This document shows, one piece after another, positions 50,228 to 58,743 of a DNA stretch of 64,000 nt. Both the position numbers and the translations under genes were made by a program. Origin of the DNA: Sulfotelmatobacter sp963699695 (lineage in GTDB: Bacteria > Acidobacteriota > Terriglobia > Terriglobales > Acidobacteriaceae); assembly GCA_963699695.1 (NCBI GenBank), contig CAVOUU010000006.1, positions 372,001 to 436,000 on the forward strand. The letters run 5' to 3'. Numbering within the stretch: position 1 is the stretch's first letter; every line of letters begins with the position of its first letter. The notes under the pieces are model-generated. The model was not told where the DNA came from. It worked only from the letters and a program-made list of their open reading frames with translations, and did no database searches.

Positions 50228-50257
50228 GTTCGCTGCTAAGATTAAAGCTGACCCTAC

Positions 50258-50785
50258 ATGCCCCGCCAGTCCACACACCAAACCAAAGCCAACCCGGAGA
50301 AATCGCCGAAGCGCGAACCCACTGCCTCAGGCCAGCGCGATGCCGCCGTTAATAGGATCGCTTCACATAACTATTTCTTGCTGGAAAAATTTGAGTGTGG
50401 CGTGGTTCTTACCGGAACCGAGGCCAAATCCGTCCGTGGCGGCCTGGCCAACCTGAAAGATTCCTATGGCCTCGTCAAAGATGGTGAGCTTTGGCTGCTC
50501 AACGCCCACATTGGGCTCTACGAACACGGTAATATTCACAACCACGCCCCGCTGCGCACCAGAAAGCTGCTGATGCATAAGGAAGAAATCAGCAAGCTGA
50601 CTGGTAAGACGCAACAGAGGGGCCTGACGCTGATCCCGGTGCGCATGTACTTCAAGAACGGCAAAGTAAAGGTTGAACTGGCCTTGGCCAAAGGCAAGCA
50701 ACTTTGGGATAAGCGAGAGACGGAACGGCGGCGGACGGCCGACAAAGAAGCCAGGGAAGCGATTGGCCGGAGCCGGAAGACCTAG
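50258..50785 (+). CDS. smpB: SsrA-binding protein SmpB
   Basis: 175 residues. After a disordered, basic N-terminus, the SmpB core runs from about 33: RIASHNYFLLEKFECGVVLT, GTEAKSVRGGLANLKDSYGL, GELWLLNAHIGLYEHG, RTRKLLMHKEEISKL, LIPVRMYFKNGKVKVELALA, KGKQLWDKRETERRR. It binds tmRNA and rescues stalled ribosomes. The tmRNA gene itself was not found in this window. The core starts after a longer N-terminal extension (about 30 residues) than usual. Confidence 0.96.
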   Translation: MPRQSTHQTKANPEKSPKREPTASGQRDAAVNRIASHNYFLLEKFECGVVLTGTEAKSVRGGLANLKDSYGLVKDGELWLLNAHIGLYEHGNIHNHAPLRTRKLLMHKEEISKLTGKTQQRGLTLIPVRMYFKNGKVKVELALAKGKQLWDKRETERRRTADKEAREAIGRSRKT

Positions 50786-50922
50786 GTCGCCGCGGGCGCG
50801 CCACTGCTGCTGAGATCCCACAGTTTCCCTGTGAGGTTCCAAGTTCCTAGAATTTAGAGGCGCTCACAACGGCCTTTTGGATAAAATAAAGCTGACGAGT
50901 GCCCGAGGTCAGGAAGTCTTCG

Positions 50923-51219
50923 ATGAACAGGCGACACGTCATTCAGATATTGCGCGCGCACGAACCTGAGTTGAAAGCCGCGGGTATCGTGCATCTGCGT
51001 CTGTTTGGTTCCGTCGCGCGTGGAGAGGCGTCTGGACACTCCGACGTCGATTTGATGGCTGAGTTTGACGGAACTAAGCGCCTGACTCTGGTCAAAATTG
51101 GAAGTCTGCAAGGTCGGTTGACTGACCTGCTTGGCGCACGCGTGGAGCTGTCCTCTTCGGAATGGATGCAAGAGCCAATCCGTTCAAAGGCTCTCCATGA
51201 GGCTGTCCTTGCCTTTTAG
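50923..51219 (+). CDS. MNT-type nucleotidyltransferase antitoxin
   Basis: 98 residues from ATG 50923 (AGGAAG six bases upstream; a GTG at 50899 is in frame). LRLFGSVARGEASGHSDVDL is the GS...DxD nucleotidyltransferase motif. Proteins of this kind neutralise HEPN toxins by adding nucleotides to them (MntA/HepT). The HEPN toxin gene starts 23 bases before this stop. Residues FDGTKRLTLVKIGSLQGRLT resemble the MNT C-terminal part. Confidence 0.85.
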   Translation: MNRRHVIQILRAHEPELKAAGIVHLRLFGSVARGEASGHSDVDLMAEFDGTKRLTLVKIGSLQGRLTDLLGARVELSSSEWMQEPIRSKALHEAVLAF

Positions 51220-51547
51220 AAGCGACGCCACACATCTGCGGGACATTTTGGAGGGCATCGACCATATCGAAGCTTTTCTCGCCGGTATGGATTTTGAGAA
51301 ATACAAGGCTGACCTGAAGACCAAATCGGCGGTCGAACGGCAGTTGCAAATAATCACAGAAGCCGCGAAAAGATTGGGCGATAATGCTCAGTCGCTTTGT
51401 CCCGGGCTAGACTGGCCCGGGTTTTGCCGAATGGGGGACATTCTGCGGCATGGATACCACAAGGTCGATGACCAGATAGTTTGGAACACAATCAAGGACG
51501 AATTGCCGCCCATGCGGGAAGCAATTATGAAAGCGCTGAATGCGTGA
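51197..51547 (+). CDS. HEPN toxin (HepT-like)
   Basis: 116 residues, starting inside the antitoxin gene. The HEPN helical bundle shows DILEGIDHIEAFLAGMDFEK, RQLQIITEAAKRLGD and the catalytic region CRMGDILRHGYHKVD. In the standard R-x4-6-H motif the first Arg would be R in CRM and the His in RHGYH (R-x6-H). HepT cleaves or damages RNA when unmodified. A HEPN/MNT pair of this size is complete here. Confidence 0.85.
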   Translation: MRLSLPFRSDATHLRDILEGIDHIEAFLAGMDFEKYKADLKTKSAVERQLQIITEAAKRLGDNAQSLCPGLDWPGFCRMGDILRHGYHKVDDQIVWNTIKDELPPMREAIMKALNA

Positions 51548-51594
51548 TCCCTGCGCTTTTGATGCGACCGAAATGCCTTGAGGCACACAGCCCC

Positions 51595-51996
51595 TCACCA
51601 ACCCTCGAGCTTAATCTGACGGTACCGACTGATTAACTCAAAATCCGTCCGGTTGCTCGTGATGAGACGCGCGCCGTGAGAGCGGGCAGTGAGGGCGATG
51701 AGAACATCGAAATGCAAGTCGCGCAGTTTGTGTGGCTCGAAACCTAGATCCGCGCGGATTTCGGCCAGGATTTCGCCAGACTCCAGCCAATTCTTTTGCG
51801 TCGGGGTTAAGACCGGGTGGTTTCTCGCCAGAGTGCGGAGGAATTTCTGTTCCGCCGGTCCGGTTACGCCGCGCAGCAATTCCGCAAGCACCACCGACGA
51901 CATCCGCACTCAACGGACTCGATCCTTCTCGCGGTGGCGGCCTGTGCGAGCCTCGTGCACCAGCACCGATGTGTCGAAGATGACGACGTCACTCAT
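51595..51996 (-). pseudogene. PIN toxin (VapC) broken by an in-frame stop codon
   Basis: The reading frame from ATG 51996 codes MSDVVIFDTSVLVHEARTG, then TGA at 51910-51912, then continues in the same frame as VRMSSVVLAELLRGVTGPA through to 51595. The first part has the N-terminal PIN aspartate (FDTS), the second has Glu in VVLAELLRG, Asp in HFDVLIAL and Asp in TSNRTDFELI. Only the stop separates the catalytic residues. The start overlaps the intact antitoxin by eight bases. A start at ATG 51903-51901 could make the C-terminal part only, which would lack the first aspartate. It is probably inactive; a base error in the sequence would also explain it. Confidence 0.75.
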
Positions 51997-52177
51997 CGAG
52001 TCCGGAAAACTTGAGTTTTCCAGAGTTCTTCTTCATCAGAGCTTTGAAGCGCTTCAGCCCGACGATTTCGCGCAGAGCGATGTGAATCGCATCAGTGCGG
52101 GATTTTGCTTTGAGCAGCTTCACGGCCTCGTCGGCCAAGCCCGTGTCGAGGCGGATTGAGGTCAGGGTTACAGCCAT
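51989..52177 (-). CDS. VapB-type antitoxin
   Basis: 62 residues: MAVTLTSIRLDTGLADEAVK then SRTDAIHIALREIVGLKRFK is the pattern of VapB proteins with a ribbon-helix-helix. The tail (LMKKNSGKLKFSGLDE) binds toxin. GAGAGGG lies before the ATG. It remains intact although its toxin gene is interrupted. A palindrome lies upstream (52196-52224). Confidence 0.8.
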   Translation of the reverse strand: MAVTLTSIRLDTGLADEAVKLLKAKSRTDAIHIALREIVGLKRFKALMKKNSGKLKFSGLDE

Positions 52178-52195
52178 AGCGCCCTCTCTTCGTTG

Positions 52196-52224
52196 ATATA
52201 TACACGATAGCCGATTCGTATATA
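52196..52224. promoter_or_regulatory. Imperfect palindromic operator of the VapB gene
   Basis: TATATACACGA and TCGTATATA form an AT-rich inverted repeat with one extra base, about 20-45 bases before the VapB start codon. Repeats of this type are often antitoxin operators and may include the promoter (TATATA). Confidence 0.45.
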
Positions 52225-52387
52225 CAGGTCGAGAGATTGTAGGCGATCGGCAAGATTGCCGCGCGAAAGGTATAACGATTCCCTTGTTCTTCGGTAACTT
52301 TCTTTTGAAACTTATCCTGCTAACTTGAGCTGAGGCACGCGCCTTCGACCGCGTCGGGCGTCGAAATCAAATTCTCTGCGAGGCACC

Positions 52388-52864
52388 ATGAAGCGATTCG
52401 CAACCGTTGTCGCCATTGTTGCGTCATTTTTGTTGGGAGGGGCCGTATCTGCTGTCGCTCAGGACGAGCACCGAGAAGGAAAAGAGGTGCGCAAAGAAGA
52501 ACGTCACGAAGCCCATGCAGAACAGAGGCACGAGGCGCATGAAGAACGGCATGCAGAAGAGCGGCACGTGGCTCATGAGGAGCGCGTTGCACATGAAGAG
52601 AGGCGCGTGGAGCTACGGCGAATTTCAGATGAACATTTTCACGCGCACTTTGGACGTGAGCACTACTTTGCCGTTGGCCGCGTGACTGGGGTGACAGGCC
52701 ATCCGCACTTCGCGTATGGCGGCTACGGGTTCGAAATCGGACAGCCCTGGCCTGCCCGATGGGCCTACACCGACCACTGTTATATCGATTTCGTCGAAGG
52801 CCGTTATTTTCTGTTTAATGCGCGGCACCCGGGAGTGCGGGTTGCGGTAACCGTGGTGCCTTAA
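52388..52864 (+). CDS. Secreted His/Glu-rich protein
   Basis: 158 residues with a signal peptide (FATVVAIVASFLLGGAVSAV, cut after AQ). Residues about 25-78 are built from repeats such as HEAHEERHAEERHVAHEER, very rich in His, Glu and Arg, suited to a charged helix and metal binding. The C-terminal half (about 80-158) is a small beta-rich module (FAVGRVTGVTGHPHFAYGGY, CYIDFVEGRYFLFN). Family unknown. It is probably periplasmic or envelope-associated. It stands alone. Confidence 0.75.
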   Translation: MKRFATVVAIVASFLLGGAVSAVAQDEHREGKEVRKEERHEAHAEQRHEAHEERHAEERHVAHEERVAHEERRVELRRISDEHFHAHFGREHYFAVGRVTGVTGHPHFAYGGYGFEIGQPWPARWAYTDHCYIDFVEGRYFLFNARHPGVRVAVTVVP

Positions 52865-53358
52865 GGAAAAGCTGACTCCTCATAAGAGGTGGCGCGATCC
52901 GCGCTTAGCCTTCGCGAGCGAGGGCGCCCGCGTTCACCCAATCCCGCTTCGAAGACAGCAACTGCAGCGACCACAAGTGGTCCGCAGAATCGCACTACGC
53001 GCGTCCGGCACTAGCAACATTGTGAGATTTTACCTTGATAGTTGCCGAAAACAGGCGTTTACACCCGTTGGTCTACTTTCAGCGCCTGATCGGCGATTTG
53101 AAAGCCTCCGACTTCAAACCGAAGCGAGGGCTGAGAGCGAGGACAGCCCTTCGGCGAGTCCAGGGCAGGCCCTAAGGACTGCCGGCGGGACGCCGACGCT
53201 ACCCTACCCTGCAACTGAGTTATCGCAAGCTACCAGCCAGAAGCCCCACTTCTCGCATAGAGCGCGAGAAATGGGGCACGCAAGTTAGATCCGTGCCGCG
53301 GAAGAGGGCCCTCCGCCAGGATGCCGACCTAGTCCTGCGGAACGCCACTGCGCGCGCG
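52865..53358. other. Gene-free stretch with repeat debris
   Basis: No convincing gene. The segment holds a palindromic repeat (copy C, 53244-53281) and stretches such as GACTGCCGGCGGGACGCCG (53176-53194) that look like worn repeats. A 103-codon open frame on the plus strand (52977-53288) runs across the repeat, has odd composition and no ribosome site. Confidence 0.5.
53244..53281. repeat. Dispersed palindromic repeat, copy C (intergenic)
   Basis: CCCCACTTCTCGC, a short loop, GCGCGAGAAATGGGGCACGC. Its left arm matches copies A and B, and its right arm is nearly that of copy A. It is the only copy in this window outside a gene. Confidence 0.85.
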
Positions 53359-53922
53359 CTAAGCGGATTGCCGGTTCTGCGGAAATAGGGGCGACTCATC
53401 GGCGCTGGGCCCCCAACTTGCCGGCACTGGCACATTCAGCAGGCGCAAGTAGACGCTGAGTTGGCCTCTGTGTTGATACCAGTGGTTGAGCATGATGTCC
53501 CGCAGAAACTGTGCGCGCGGTGTGGCGGACAATTGCTTATCGCCCGCGAACAAACGCCAGGTCTCCTGCATACTGGCGTCGTCGAACCGCGGCAACAGAC
53601 TCCGGACTGTCTCCACGCTCTGCTCGAAGGTCTCGAGGACCTCGCGCCGGCTGGAGGGTTGCGGCATATGGCCAAAATCGGGCGCCTGCGCCGGATTCTT
53701 CTGCACGCCCCGGATCACGCCTCCGGGCACTCCGGCGATATGCAAAACAAGCTGCCCGGCGGTCATCGATCTTGCATGCGGCTTCCAGGTCAGCTTGTCC
53801 TCCGGCAAACGCTCAAGAAATTTGCGAGTGATGGGGGCCTGCTCTTCGAACTCCGCAAGCAATTGTTGGGCGAGCGGCATAGGCTGCGTTTCTGTCTGTA
53901 GCGTCATGGTTGTGGTTGACAT
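53359..53922 (-). CDS. DinB-family protein
   Basis: 187 residues forming a four-helix bundle: LAQQLLAEFEEQAPITRKFL, ARSMTAGQLVLHIAGVPGGV, and IMLNHWYQHRGQLSVYLRLL. The His in LVLHIAG and the HWYQHRGQ pair are the metal-binding triad of the DinB/YfiT class. These are thiol-transferases or related hydrolases of unclear substrate. It lies 36 bases downstream of the SRPBCC gene on the same strand, so it likely belongs to the ArsR operon. Confidence 0.85.
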   Translation of the reverse strand: MSTTTMTLQTETQPMPLAQQLLAEFEEQAPITRKFLERLPEDKLTWKPHARSMTAGQLVLHIAGVPGGVIRGVQKNPAQAPDFGHMPQPSSRREVLETFEQSVETVRSLLPRFDDASMQETWRLFAGDKQLSATPRAQFLRDIMLNHWYQHRGQLSVYLRLLNVPVPASWGPSADESPLFPQNRQSA

Positions 53923-53958
53923 GATTCGGTGTCCCTTCTTGATTTCAGTTGCAATGTT

Positions 53959-54432
53959 CTAGCGGTTGCCGCGCGCCGCGCTGCCTTGACGCTCGGCGGC
54001 TTGCTGAATTCTAGTTAGGATGCTGGTCCATCCTTTCCCCAGGTTTTGCTCGAGCTCCGGTGGGATTTGCCCCATCGCGCGGTGTGCGAAGCGCAGGCGG
54101 GTGACGCCGTTTTCTTCCGTCAGCCGGTACTGCACGTTGGAGATGGCTGCGAACGACATGAACAGCGGCCCGGAGATTTCCAGCAGCGAGGGCGGCTTGA
54201 TGGCCTGGACGTGTCCCCAGAAGTGCCCGGTGTTGTTGCCCAGATCACGGTACCAGCGGCCGCCCGGCCAGGCTTCCAGCTTCATGCATAGCGACGTTCC
54301 GTCGGGGGTCTGGTTGTACGGCCCGATTTGTTCGAGAATCGTTTCGAACACAACGTCGATGGGCGCTGCGATCTCCTCGTCCTTGATAATTTCGAGCGTT
54401 TGAATGGTTTGTTCTGGCGATTTTGTCAACAT
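53959..54432 (-). CDS. SRPBCC (AHSA1/CalC-like) protein
   Basis: 157 residues. IKDEEIAAPIDVVFETILEQ, LEAWPGGRWYRDL, GHVQAIKPPSLLEISGPLF and RLRFAHRAMGQIPPEL are typical of the START-like fold, a hydrophobic ligand pocket. Genes of this kind are very often paired with an ArsR-type repressor, as here: it overlaps the ArsR gene by seven bases. Its ligand and role are unknown. Confidence 0.88.
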   Translation of the reverse strand: MLTKSPEQTIQTLEIIKDEEIAAPIDVVFETILEQIGPYNQTPDGTSLCMKLEAWPGGRWYRDLGNNTGHFWGHVQAIKPPSLLEISGPLFMSFAAISNVQYRLTEENGVTRLRFAHRAMGQIPPELEQNLGKGWTSILTRIQQAAERQGSAARGNR

Positions 54433-54806
54433 GGTCCTTCCTCCGTTTTTTTTGTCTGGCTCTCGCGAGCGATTTGGTCCATCATCTTGCGCTCGGCTCT
54501 TTGCTTGATCTGGCCGATCTGGTGCGTCCAGAAGCGCTCATATGTCTTTACCCAGTCGTGCACCGGTTTCAACTCCTGCGCGTTCAATCGATACAGGCGA
54601 TGCTGGCTCTGCCTGGTCACCGACACCACCCCAACCTTAAGCAGCACCCGGAGGTGCTTCGACACCGCCGGCTGCCGCATGCGCAGCGCTCGGACGACGT
54701 CGCCGACGGCGTGGTCCTTGCCGTCTACTAGAACCGCGATGATCTCGCGCCGCCGAGGCTCCGCAATCGCATTGAACACATCGGCGGTAGTCGCGGCTCT
54801 TGGCAT
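54426..54806 (-). CDS. ArsR-family transcriptional regulator
   Basis: 126 residues from ATG 54806. Winged helix: DVFNAIAEPRRREIIAVLVD, VGDVVRALRMRQPAVSKHLR, VGVVSVTRQSQHRLYRLNAQ. No clear metal-binding cysteines are seen, which fits the SRPBCC-linked subgroup rather than metal sensors. A longer open frame to 54932 crosses the promoter and is not used. There is no ribosome site: the -10 box ends six bases before the ATG, so the transcript is probably leaderless. It likely represses itself at the palindrome just upstream. Confidence 0.9.
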   Translation of the reverse strand: MPRAATTADVFNAIAEPRRREIIAVLVDGKDHAVGDVVRALRMRQPAVSKHLRVLLKVGVVSVTRQSQHRLYRLNAQELKPVHDWVKTYERFWTHQIGQIKQRAERKMMDQIARESQTKKTEEGPC

Positions 54807-54811
54807 GAACG

Positions 54812-54841
54812 GACTATATTCCCATATGGGAATATAGTCAA
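54812..54841 (-). promoter_or_regulatory. Perfect palindrome with an embedded promoter before the ArsR gene
   Basis: Positions 54812-54839 are a perfect 28-base palindrome centred on CCCATATGGG. On the minus strand it contains -35 TTGACT (54836-54841), a 17-base spacer and -10 TATAGT (54813-54818). Start of transcription would fall at the ATG of the regulator. A repressor on this palindrome would cover both promoter boxes. Confidence 0.85.
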
Positions 54842-54984
54842 GCTCAATTTTTATGTGCAGCGAAACGCCGTCATTTTGCGGGCTAGGAATCGATGAGGGG
54901 AGCGAGCCGTCCCAGGCGAAACGCTCACCCATCTATGATAAGAAGCGCTCCACTTACTTCTGGAAGAGTGGTTCGCGATCGGCT

Positions 54985-55320
54985 GTGAAAACCGTAAACC
55001 TCAAATCAGACATGCCACTAGTTCGCGAGGCCTTGCAGCGCCTGGAACGCGAGCTCGCGATTGCGCGTCACGAGAGAGTTATCGCGCTGAAAGTGGTTCA
55101 CGGTTACGGTTCAAGCGGCGCTGGTGGCGAGATTCGCATCGCGGTGCAAAAGCGGCTGCGCGAGATGGCCGATCACGGGCAGATTCGGGGCTGCATCTTC
55201 GGCGAGAACTGGTCAAAGTCCGACGAACTGGCCTGGAAGTTTTTGCAATCGAGGGCGGAGCTTAAGAGCGACTCCGACCTTGGACGAAAAAATCGAGGGA
55301 TCACGATCGTCCTACTTTAA
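54985..55320 (+). CDS. Smr-domain protein
   Basis: 111 residues from GTG 54985 (start uncertain; ATG 55012 also possible). MPLVREALQRLERELAIA, then ALKVVHGYGSSGAGGEIRIA and RGCIFGENWSKSDELAWKFL match the Smr (MutS2 C-terminal-like) nuclease fold. The 'VVHGYGSSG' loop corresponds to the conserved H-G-x-G. The usual leading DLH reads VNLKSD instead, as in the stand-alone subgroup. Nucleic-acid binding or cleavage is expected, without proof here. The ArsR gene is divergent. Confidence 0.8.
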   Translation: MKTVNLKSDMPLVREALQRLERELAIARHERVIALKVVHGYGSSGAGGEIRIAVQKRLREMADHGQIRGCIFGENWSKSDELAWKFLQSRAELKSDSDLGRKNRGITIVLL

Positions 55321-55399
55321 TCAGCGGCGATCGTTATGGACTCCCTTAGTGAGCCTTCGTGCCCTTCGTGGTAATTAAATCTTGGCCTCGGGCCCATCA

Positions 55400-56389
55400 T
55401 TACGATTGCTGCGGCTCCGGAGGTGGGATTGGAATGATCGGGGGTGGGGCCGGCTCAACTACGGCCGGAACAACGACCGCGGGCACAATTACCGGCTCCG
55501 GCGCGAATGACTGCACCGCTACCGGTTGCACCATGTTCTGCAAATAATAGGAGACGGCCACGCCGCGCTGCCAGAAGCGCGGAATTAACAACAAGAGCAG
55601 AGTCAGCTGAGTTACTACCATCGCGCCAAACACGCTTGCCGGCGGAACGAACTTCATCCAAATCAAAATTCCTACGAGGAGAATGATGGCCGCGACAATG
55701 GTAGTGACGATGTAACTGCCTAGGAGACGCCCGAGGTTTCTCCATGTGTGCCGGAAGCCCGCGCCGATCGATCTCCGAACTGCACGTTGATCGCTGAGCA
55801 CAATGTCAGTCTGCGCCAGATCGAACCAGATACGCAGCACCGTCATCGCGACGAAAATCACCAGCAGGCTGCCCAGCGAAACATAGAATGGGAGCAGTTC
55901 ATTGGTGCTCTCGTCCGCTTTGGTTAACAGGGCGCCACGAAGGGCAAAGAGCGCTCCCGCCACGATGCCCATCACAATGCCCGCCACAATCATCAGCCGG
56001 ATGAAGCGCCACAGGTTTCGTCCGCAGGCCCGGAAGAAATCCTCACGCGGCAGACGATAGGTCGAGGCGTAGCCTTGCAGCACTCCGGGCAACAAGAGCA
56101 CAACGGCGACAAGAAAAATCAGGGCAAAGTGCAACCCTGCGACGCCGGCAGCATGGGTCGGGCCAAAATCGGGTTGGGAAAACATCTCGATCAAAACGCC
56201 AACGTCGAAGCCGTGCAGCAAGCGATCGGACAGCAGGCTGTGGTCAAGAAAATCATGCGCCTGATTGGAAAACGCCGCCGCTCCGAGCCCCGCCAGCGCC
56301 AGATTCAACAGATAGAACCATACGATGTAGCGCTTGTTATGCGCCATGCGGCGCCATCCGTTACTTAACAGTGATGCGTTTTCCGTCAT
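55400..56389 (-). CDS. Polytopic membrane protein of unknown function
   Basis: 329 residues from ATG 56389 (AAGGA upstream). About six membrane segments: YIVWFYLLNLALAGLGAAAF, LHFALIFLVAVVLLLPGVLQ, FIRLMIVAGIVMGIVAGALF, FYVSLGSLLVIFVAMTVLRI, IVTTIVAAIILLVGILIW, and VFGAMVVTQLTLLLLLIPRF. The C-terminal 50 residues are Pro/Val-rich and end IIPIPPPEPQQS. No domain recognised. The gene upstream codes for a cytoplasmic Smr protein on the other strand, giving no hint. Confidence 0.75.
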   Translation of the reverse strand: MTENASLLSNGWRRMAHNKRYIVWFYLLNLALAGLGAAAFSNQAHDFLDHSLLSDRLLHGFDVGVLIEMFSQPDFGPTHAAGVAGLHFALIFLVAVVLLLPGVLQGYASTYRLPREDFFRACGRNLWRFIRLMIVAGIVMGIVAGALFALRGALLTKADESTNELLPFYVSLGSLLVIFVAMTVLRIWFDLAQTDIVLSDQRAVRRSIGAGFRHTWRNLGRLLGSYIVTTIVAAIILLVGILIWMKFVPPASVFGAMVVTQLTLLLLLIPRFWQRGVAVSYYLQNMVQPVAVQSFAPEPVIVPAVVVPAVVEPAPPPIIPIPPPEPQQS

Positions 56390-56461
56390 GCGCCTCAATC
56401 CTTAATGTCCTCGAGTGTTGTGCAGCCGAAGGTGCCTCAATGGAGCTAATGACTCGTCGAC

Positions 56462-58531
56462 CTACACCGCCCACCATGCCAGCGCCTGGGCCAACCATTG
56501 CGTCGCGAACACCCAGTAGTTATTGATTTTCTGAGCCGCCTTGCCGTTCGGGTCGTCGGTATGGCTATTGTTGAAATCGTTGCGATCGATCTGAATTTTG
56601 TGATCGGGATCCAACTCCGCCGACTCTACTTTGGCTTTCTTTTCGTAGACGAACTTCGTCCACCGGCTGGCGCCGTCCCAATGCTCCCGAATGGCTTCGC
56701 CATTGTCGAATTTGATTTCTACTTCGACCGGCATGACGAATGCTCCCTTGCGCTGCAGCCACACGTAAGAACGGTATACGGTATTTTTGTCGTCCTTTTT
56801 AGCGGCTTTCTTATCTTCGTACCAGGTCACCGGGAAGGACTCGATCTTCGACACTTTGTAATCCATCACCGGAGAACCGTAAATCGCCTGATCGAAGTAC
56901 CAGCGTAAATTCTTTCCGGAAACTTCTTCGATCGTCTTCAGAAAATCTTCCTTGGTGGGATGCGTAAACCGGTACTTCATGAAATAGGCGCGCATGGCCC
57001 GATCCATCGTATCTTCCCCGATGATCCCTTCCAGAGTCAGAAGCACGCTGGCGGTCTTGCCATACGTGATACCGGCGTAAGATGCGCTGCTGTAATAGTC
57101 GTACGCCTTCTGAGCAATGGGATCGCGGTCCGCTACGCCTGTGTAAGTGCCGCGTTGCATCTCTCGCTCGCCAACCGTTGCACCCGCCAGATTCAGAATG
57201 GAAGTTTTCTTCCCCAGGATGGCATCGAGCACTTTCACTTCGCTGTAACTGTTGATGCCCTCGTCCATCCAGGCATCTTCGAATTCGTTGGTAGCCACCA
57301 TTCCGTACCAATACTGGTGACCAAACTCGTGTTCGACAACCAACTCCGGCAGATGGAGACCTTCCGGCATAAACCAGTCCGTATCGCCAGTAATAAACGT
57401 TGGGTACTCCATACCGCCGGCCGCCGCGCTGCCGGGATCGACCAGCGTGATCGTCTTATAAGGATATGGCCCGTACCGGCTTTCGAACTGCTGCAGCGAT
57501 TCGCGCAGAATCTTTTCATGGCGCTCCACCTGTCCCCAATGCGCGGGCTGCATGAGGATGCGCATGTTCACTAGCCCCATTTGCCCTTGATAAACGCCGT
57601 CGTCTTTCACTTTGAATCTCGGGCTGGCGGTCCAGGCGAAATCGTGAATGTCGTCGCCGTGATAAGTCACGGTTTTCGTGCTGTCGGAGTTGCTGGTCTC
57701 GCTGACTTTGATTCCGCTCGCGCCCACCACTTCGAACTGCGGCACGGTTAACTTGACGTCATACACTCCGAAGTCGGCGAAAAATTCTGTCATCGCGTGA
57801 TACTGATGGCAGTTCCAGGCTCCGTGCCACCACACTCCAACCTTCGGAAACCATTGTCCGCCCAGCACGAAATCCCGCTTCCATCCCGAGCGAGCCTGTG
57901 TCTCGGGAAAGTTCGTCTGAAACGCGATCTTGAACTGAACGTAGTCGCCGGGCGCGATCGGTTTGTTCAACCGCAGGTCCGCGACGGTCTTGTCGTCTTT
58001 ATTGCCGTCGTCGGGCTGAATGTACTGGAGCTGGGAGGTCAGATCGCCCTGGCCGACGACTTCGAGGTTGGTGATCTCCTCCGAGCCAAATTCTTTGCTC
58101 TCCCATTTATCGTAGGACATATCACGGCTGCCGAGCACCTTGGCTTCTCGCACCCATGTGGAGTTGGGCTGAAACGCATTCTGATAGAGGTGAAATGGAA
58201 AGTGATCGAGCGCCTGGCCGGTCAGGTTGTGGTAGGTGAGCACCTCTGTGGCCTTGACGATGTGGGTCACCGCGTCATAGTGAGCGTCGATCTCATAATG
58301 CACCACACGCTGCGACATGGGCGTGGGCGAGTTGATGGCCAGCGTGGTGTCGGGGATCGAAAGTGGACCGCCGTTGCTGGGCTCGGCAGCGGGAGCCGCA
58401 GCCTGGGCTTGCGACGCAATTGGAGTAGCCGGCTCGGCGGCAGCCACGCGATTCGCGTGTTGGTGCACCGCGATCGAAATCGCAATTACCGATACTACCG
58501 GCAAAAACACAATCACCCATCGCATCTTCAT
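56462..58531 (-). CDS. M1-family metallopeptidase, secreted
   Basis: 689 residues from ATG 58531 (AGGA nine bases before; a TTG at 58534 is in frame). N-terminal signal or anchor (WVIVFLPVVSVIAISIAV). The zinc site is VVEHEFGHQYWYGMVATNEF then EDAWMDEGINSYSE, the HExxH...E of M1 peptidases. A family GxMEN-like motif reads GGMEYPTF. It is probably a periplasmic or outer aminopeptidase acting on peptides. The C-terminal helical part (about 500-630) is the M1 family's usual ending, followed by a short hydrophobic end. Confidence 0.9.
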   Translation of the reverse strand: MKMRWVIVFLPVVSVIAISIAVHQHANRVAAAEPATPIASQAQAAAPAAEPSNGGPLSIPDTTLAINSPTPMSQRVVHYEIDAHYDAVTHIVKATEVLTYHNLTGQALDHFPFHLYQNAFQPNSTWVREAKVLGSRDMSYDKWESKEFGSEEITNLEVVGQGDLTSQLQYIQPDDGNKDDKTVADLRLNKPIAPGDYVQFKIAFQTNFPETQARSGWKRDFVLGGQWFPKVGVWWHGAWNCHQYHAMTEFFADFGVYDVKLTVPQFEVVGASGIKVSETSNSDSTKTVTYHGDDIHDFAWTASPRFKVKDDGVYQGQMGLVNMRILMQPAHWGQVERHEKILRESLQQFESRYGPYPYKTITLVDPGSAAAGGMEYPTFITGDTDWFMPEGLHLPELVVEHEFGHQYWYGMVATNEFEDAWMDEGINSYSEVKVLDAILGKKTSILNLAGATVGEREMQRGTYTGVADRDPIAQKAYDYYSSASYAGITYGKTASVLLTLEGIIGEDTMDRAMRAYFMKYRFTHPTKEDFLKTIEEVSGKNLRWYFDQAIYGSPVMDYKVSKIESFPVTWYEDKKAAKKDDKNTVYRSYVWLQRKGAFVMPVEVEIKFDNGEAIREHWDGASRWTKFVYEKKAKVESAELDPDHKIQIDRNDFNNSHTDDPNGKAAQKINNYWVFATQWLAQALAWWAV

Positions 58532-58743
58532 CAAGCATGTCCTTTGATTTTCGCTGTCGGTATGGAATGATACCCCACGCAGACGCGCAATCGCATCTGG
58601 AGCAGCCTGAGAGTGGTACGCCGTAATCGTAAGGAAAGTTCCGGAATACGGATCGGCAGGAGCTATCGGCGCTATGGGATGATTTCGGGATGGCGAGGAT
58701 TATGAAGGGTGGGATCGTTTTCCGTGGAGGCCCCGGGCTCGTT

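Noticed and set aside
52977..53288. A 103-codon plus-strand frame upstream of the DinB gene
   Set aside because: It reads through repeat copy C and GC-rich debris and lacks a ribosome site.
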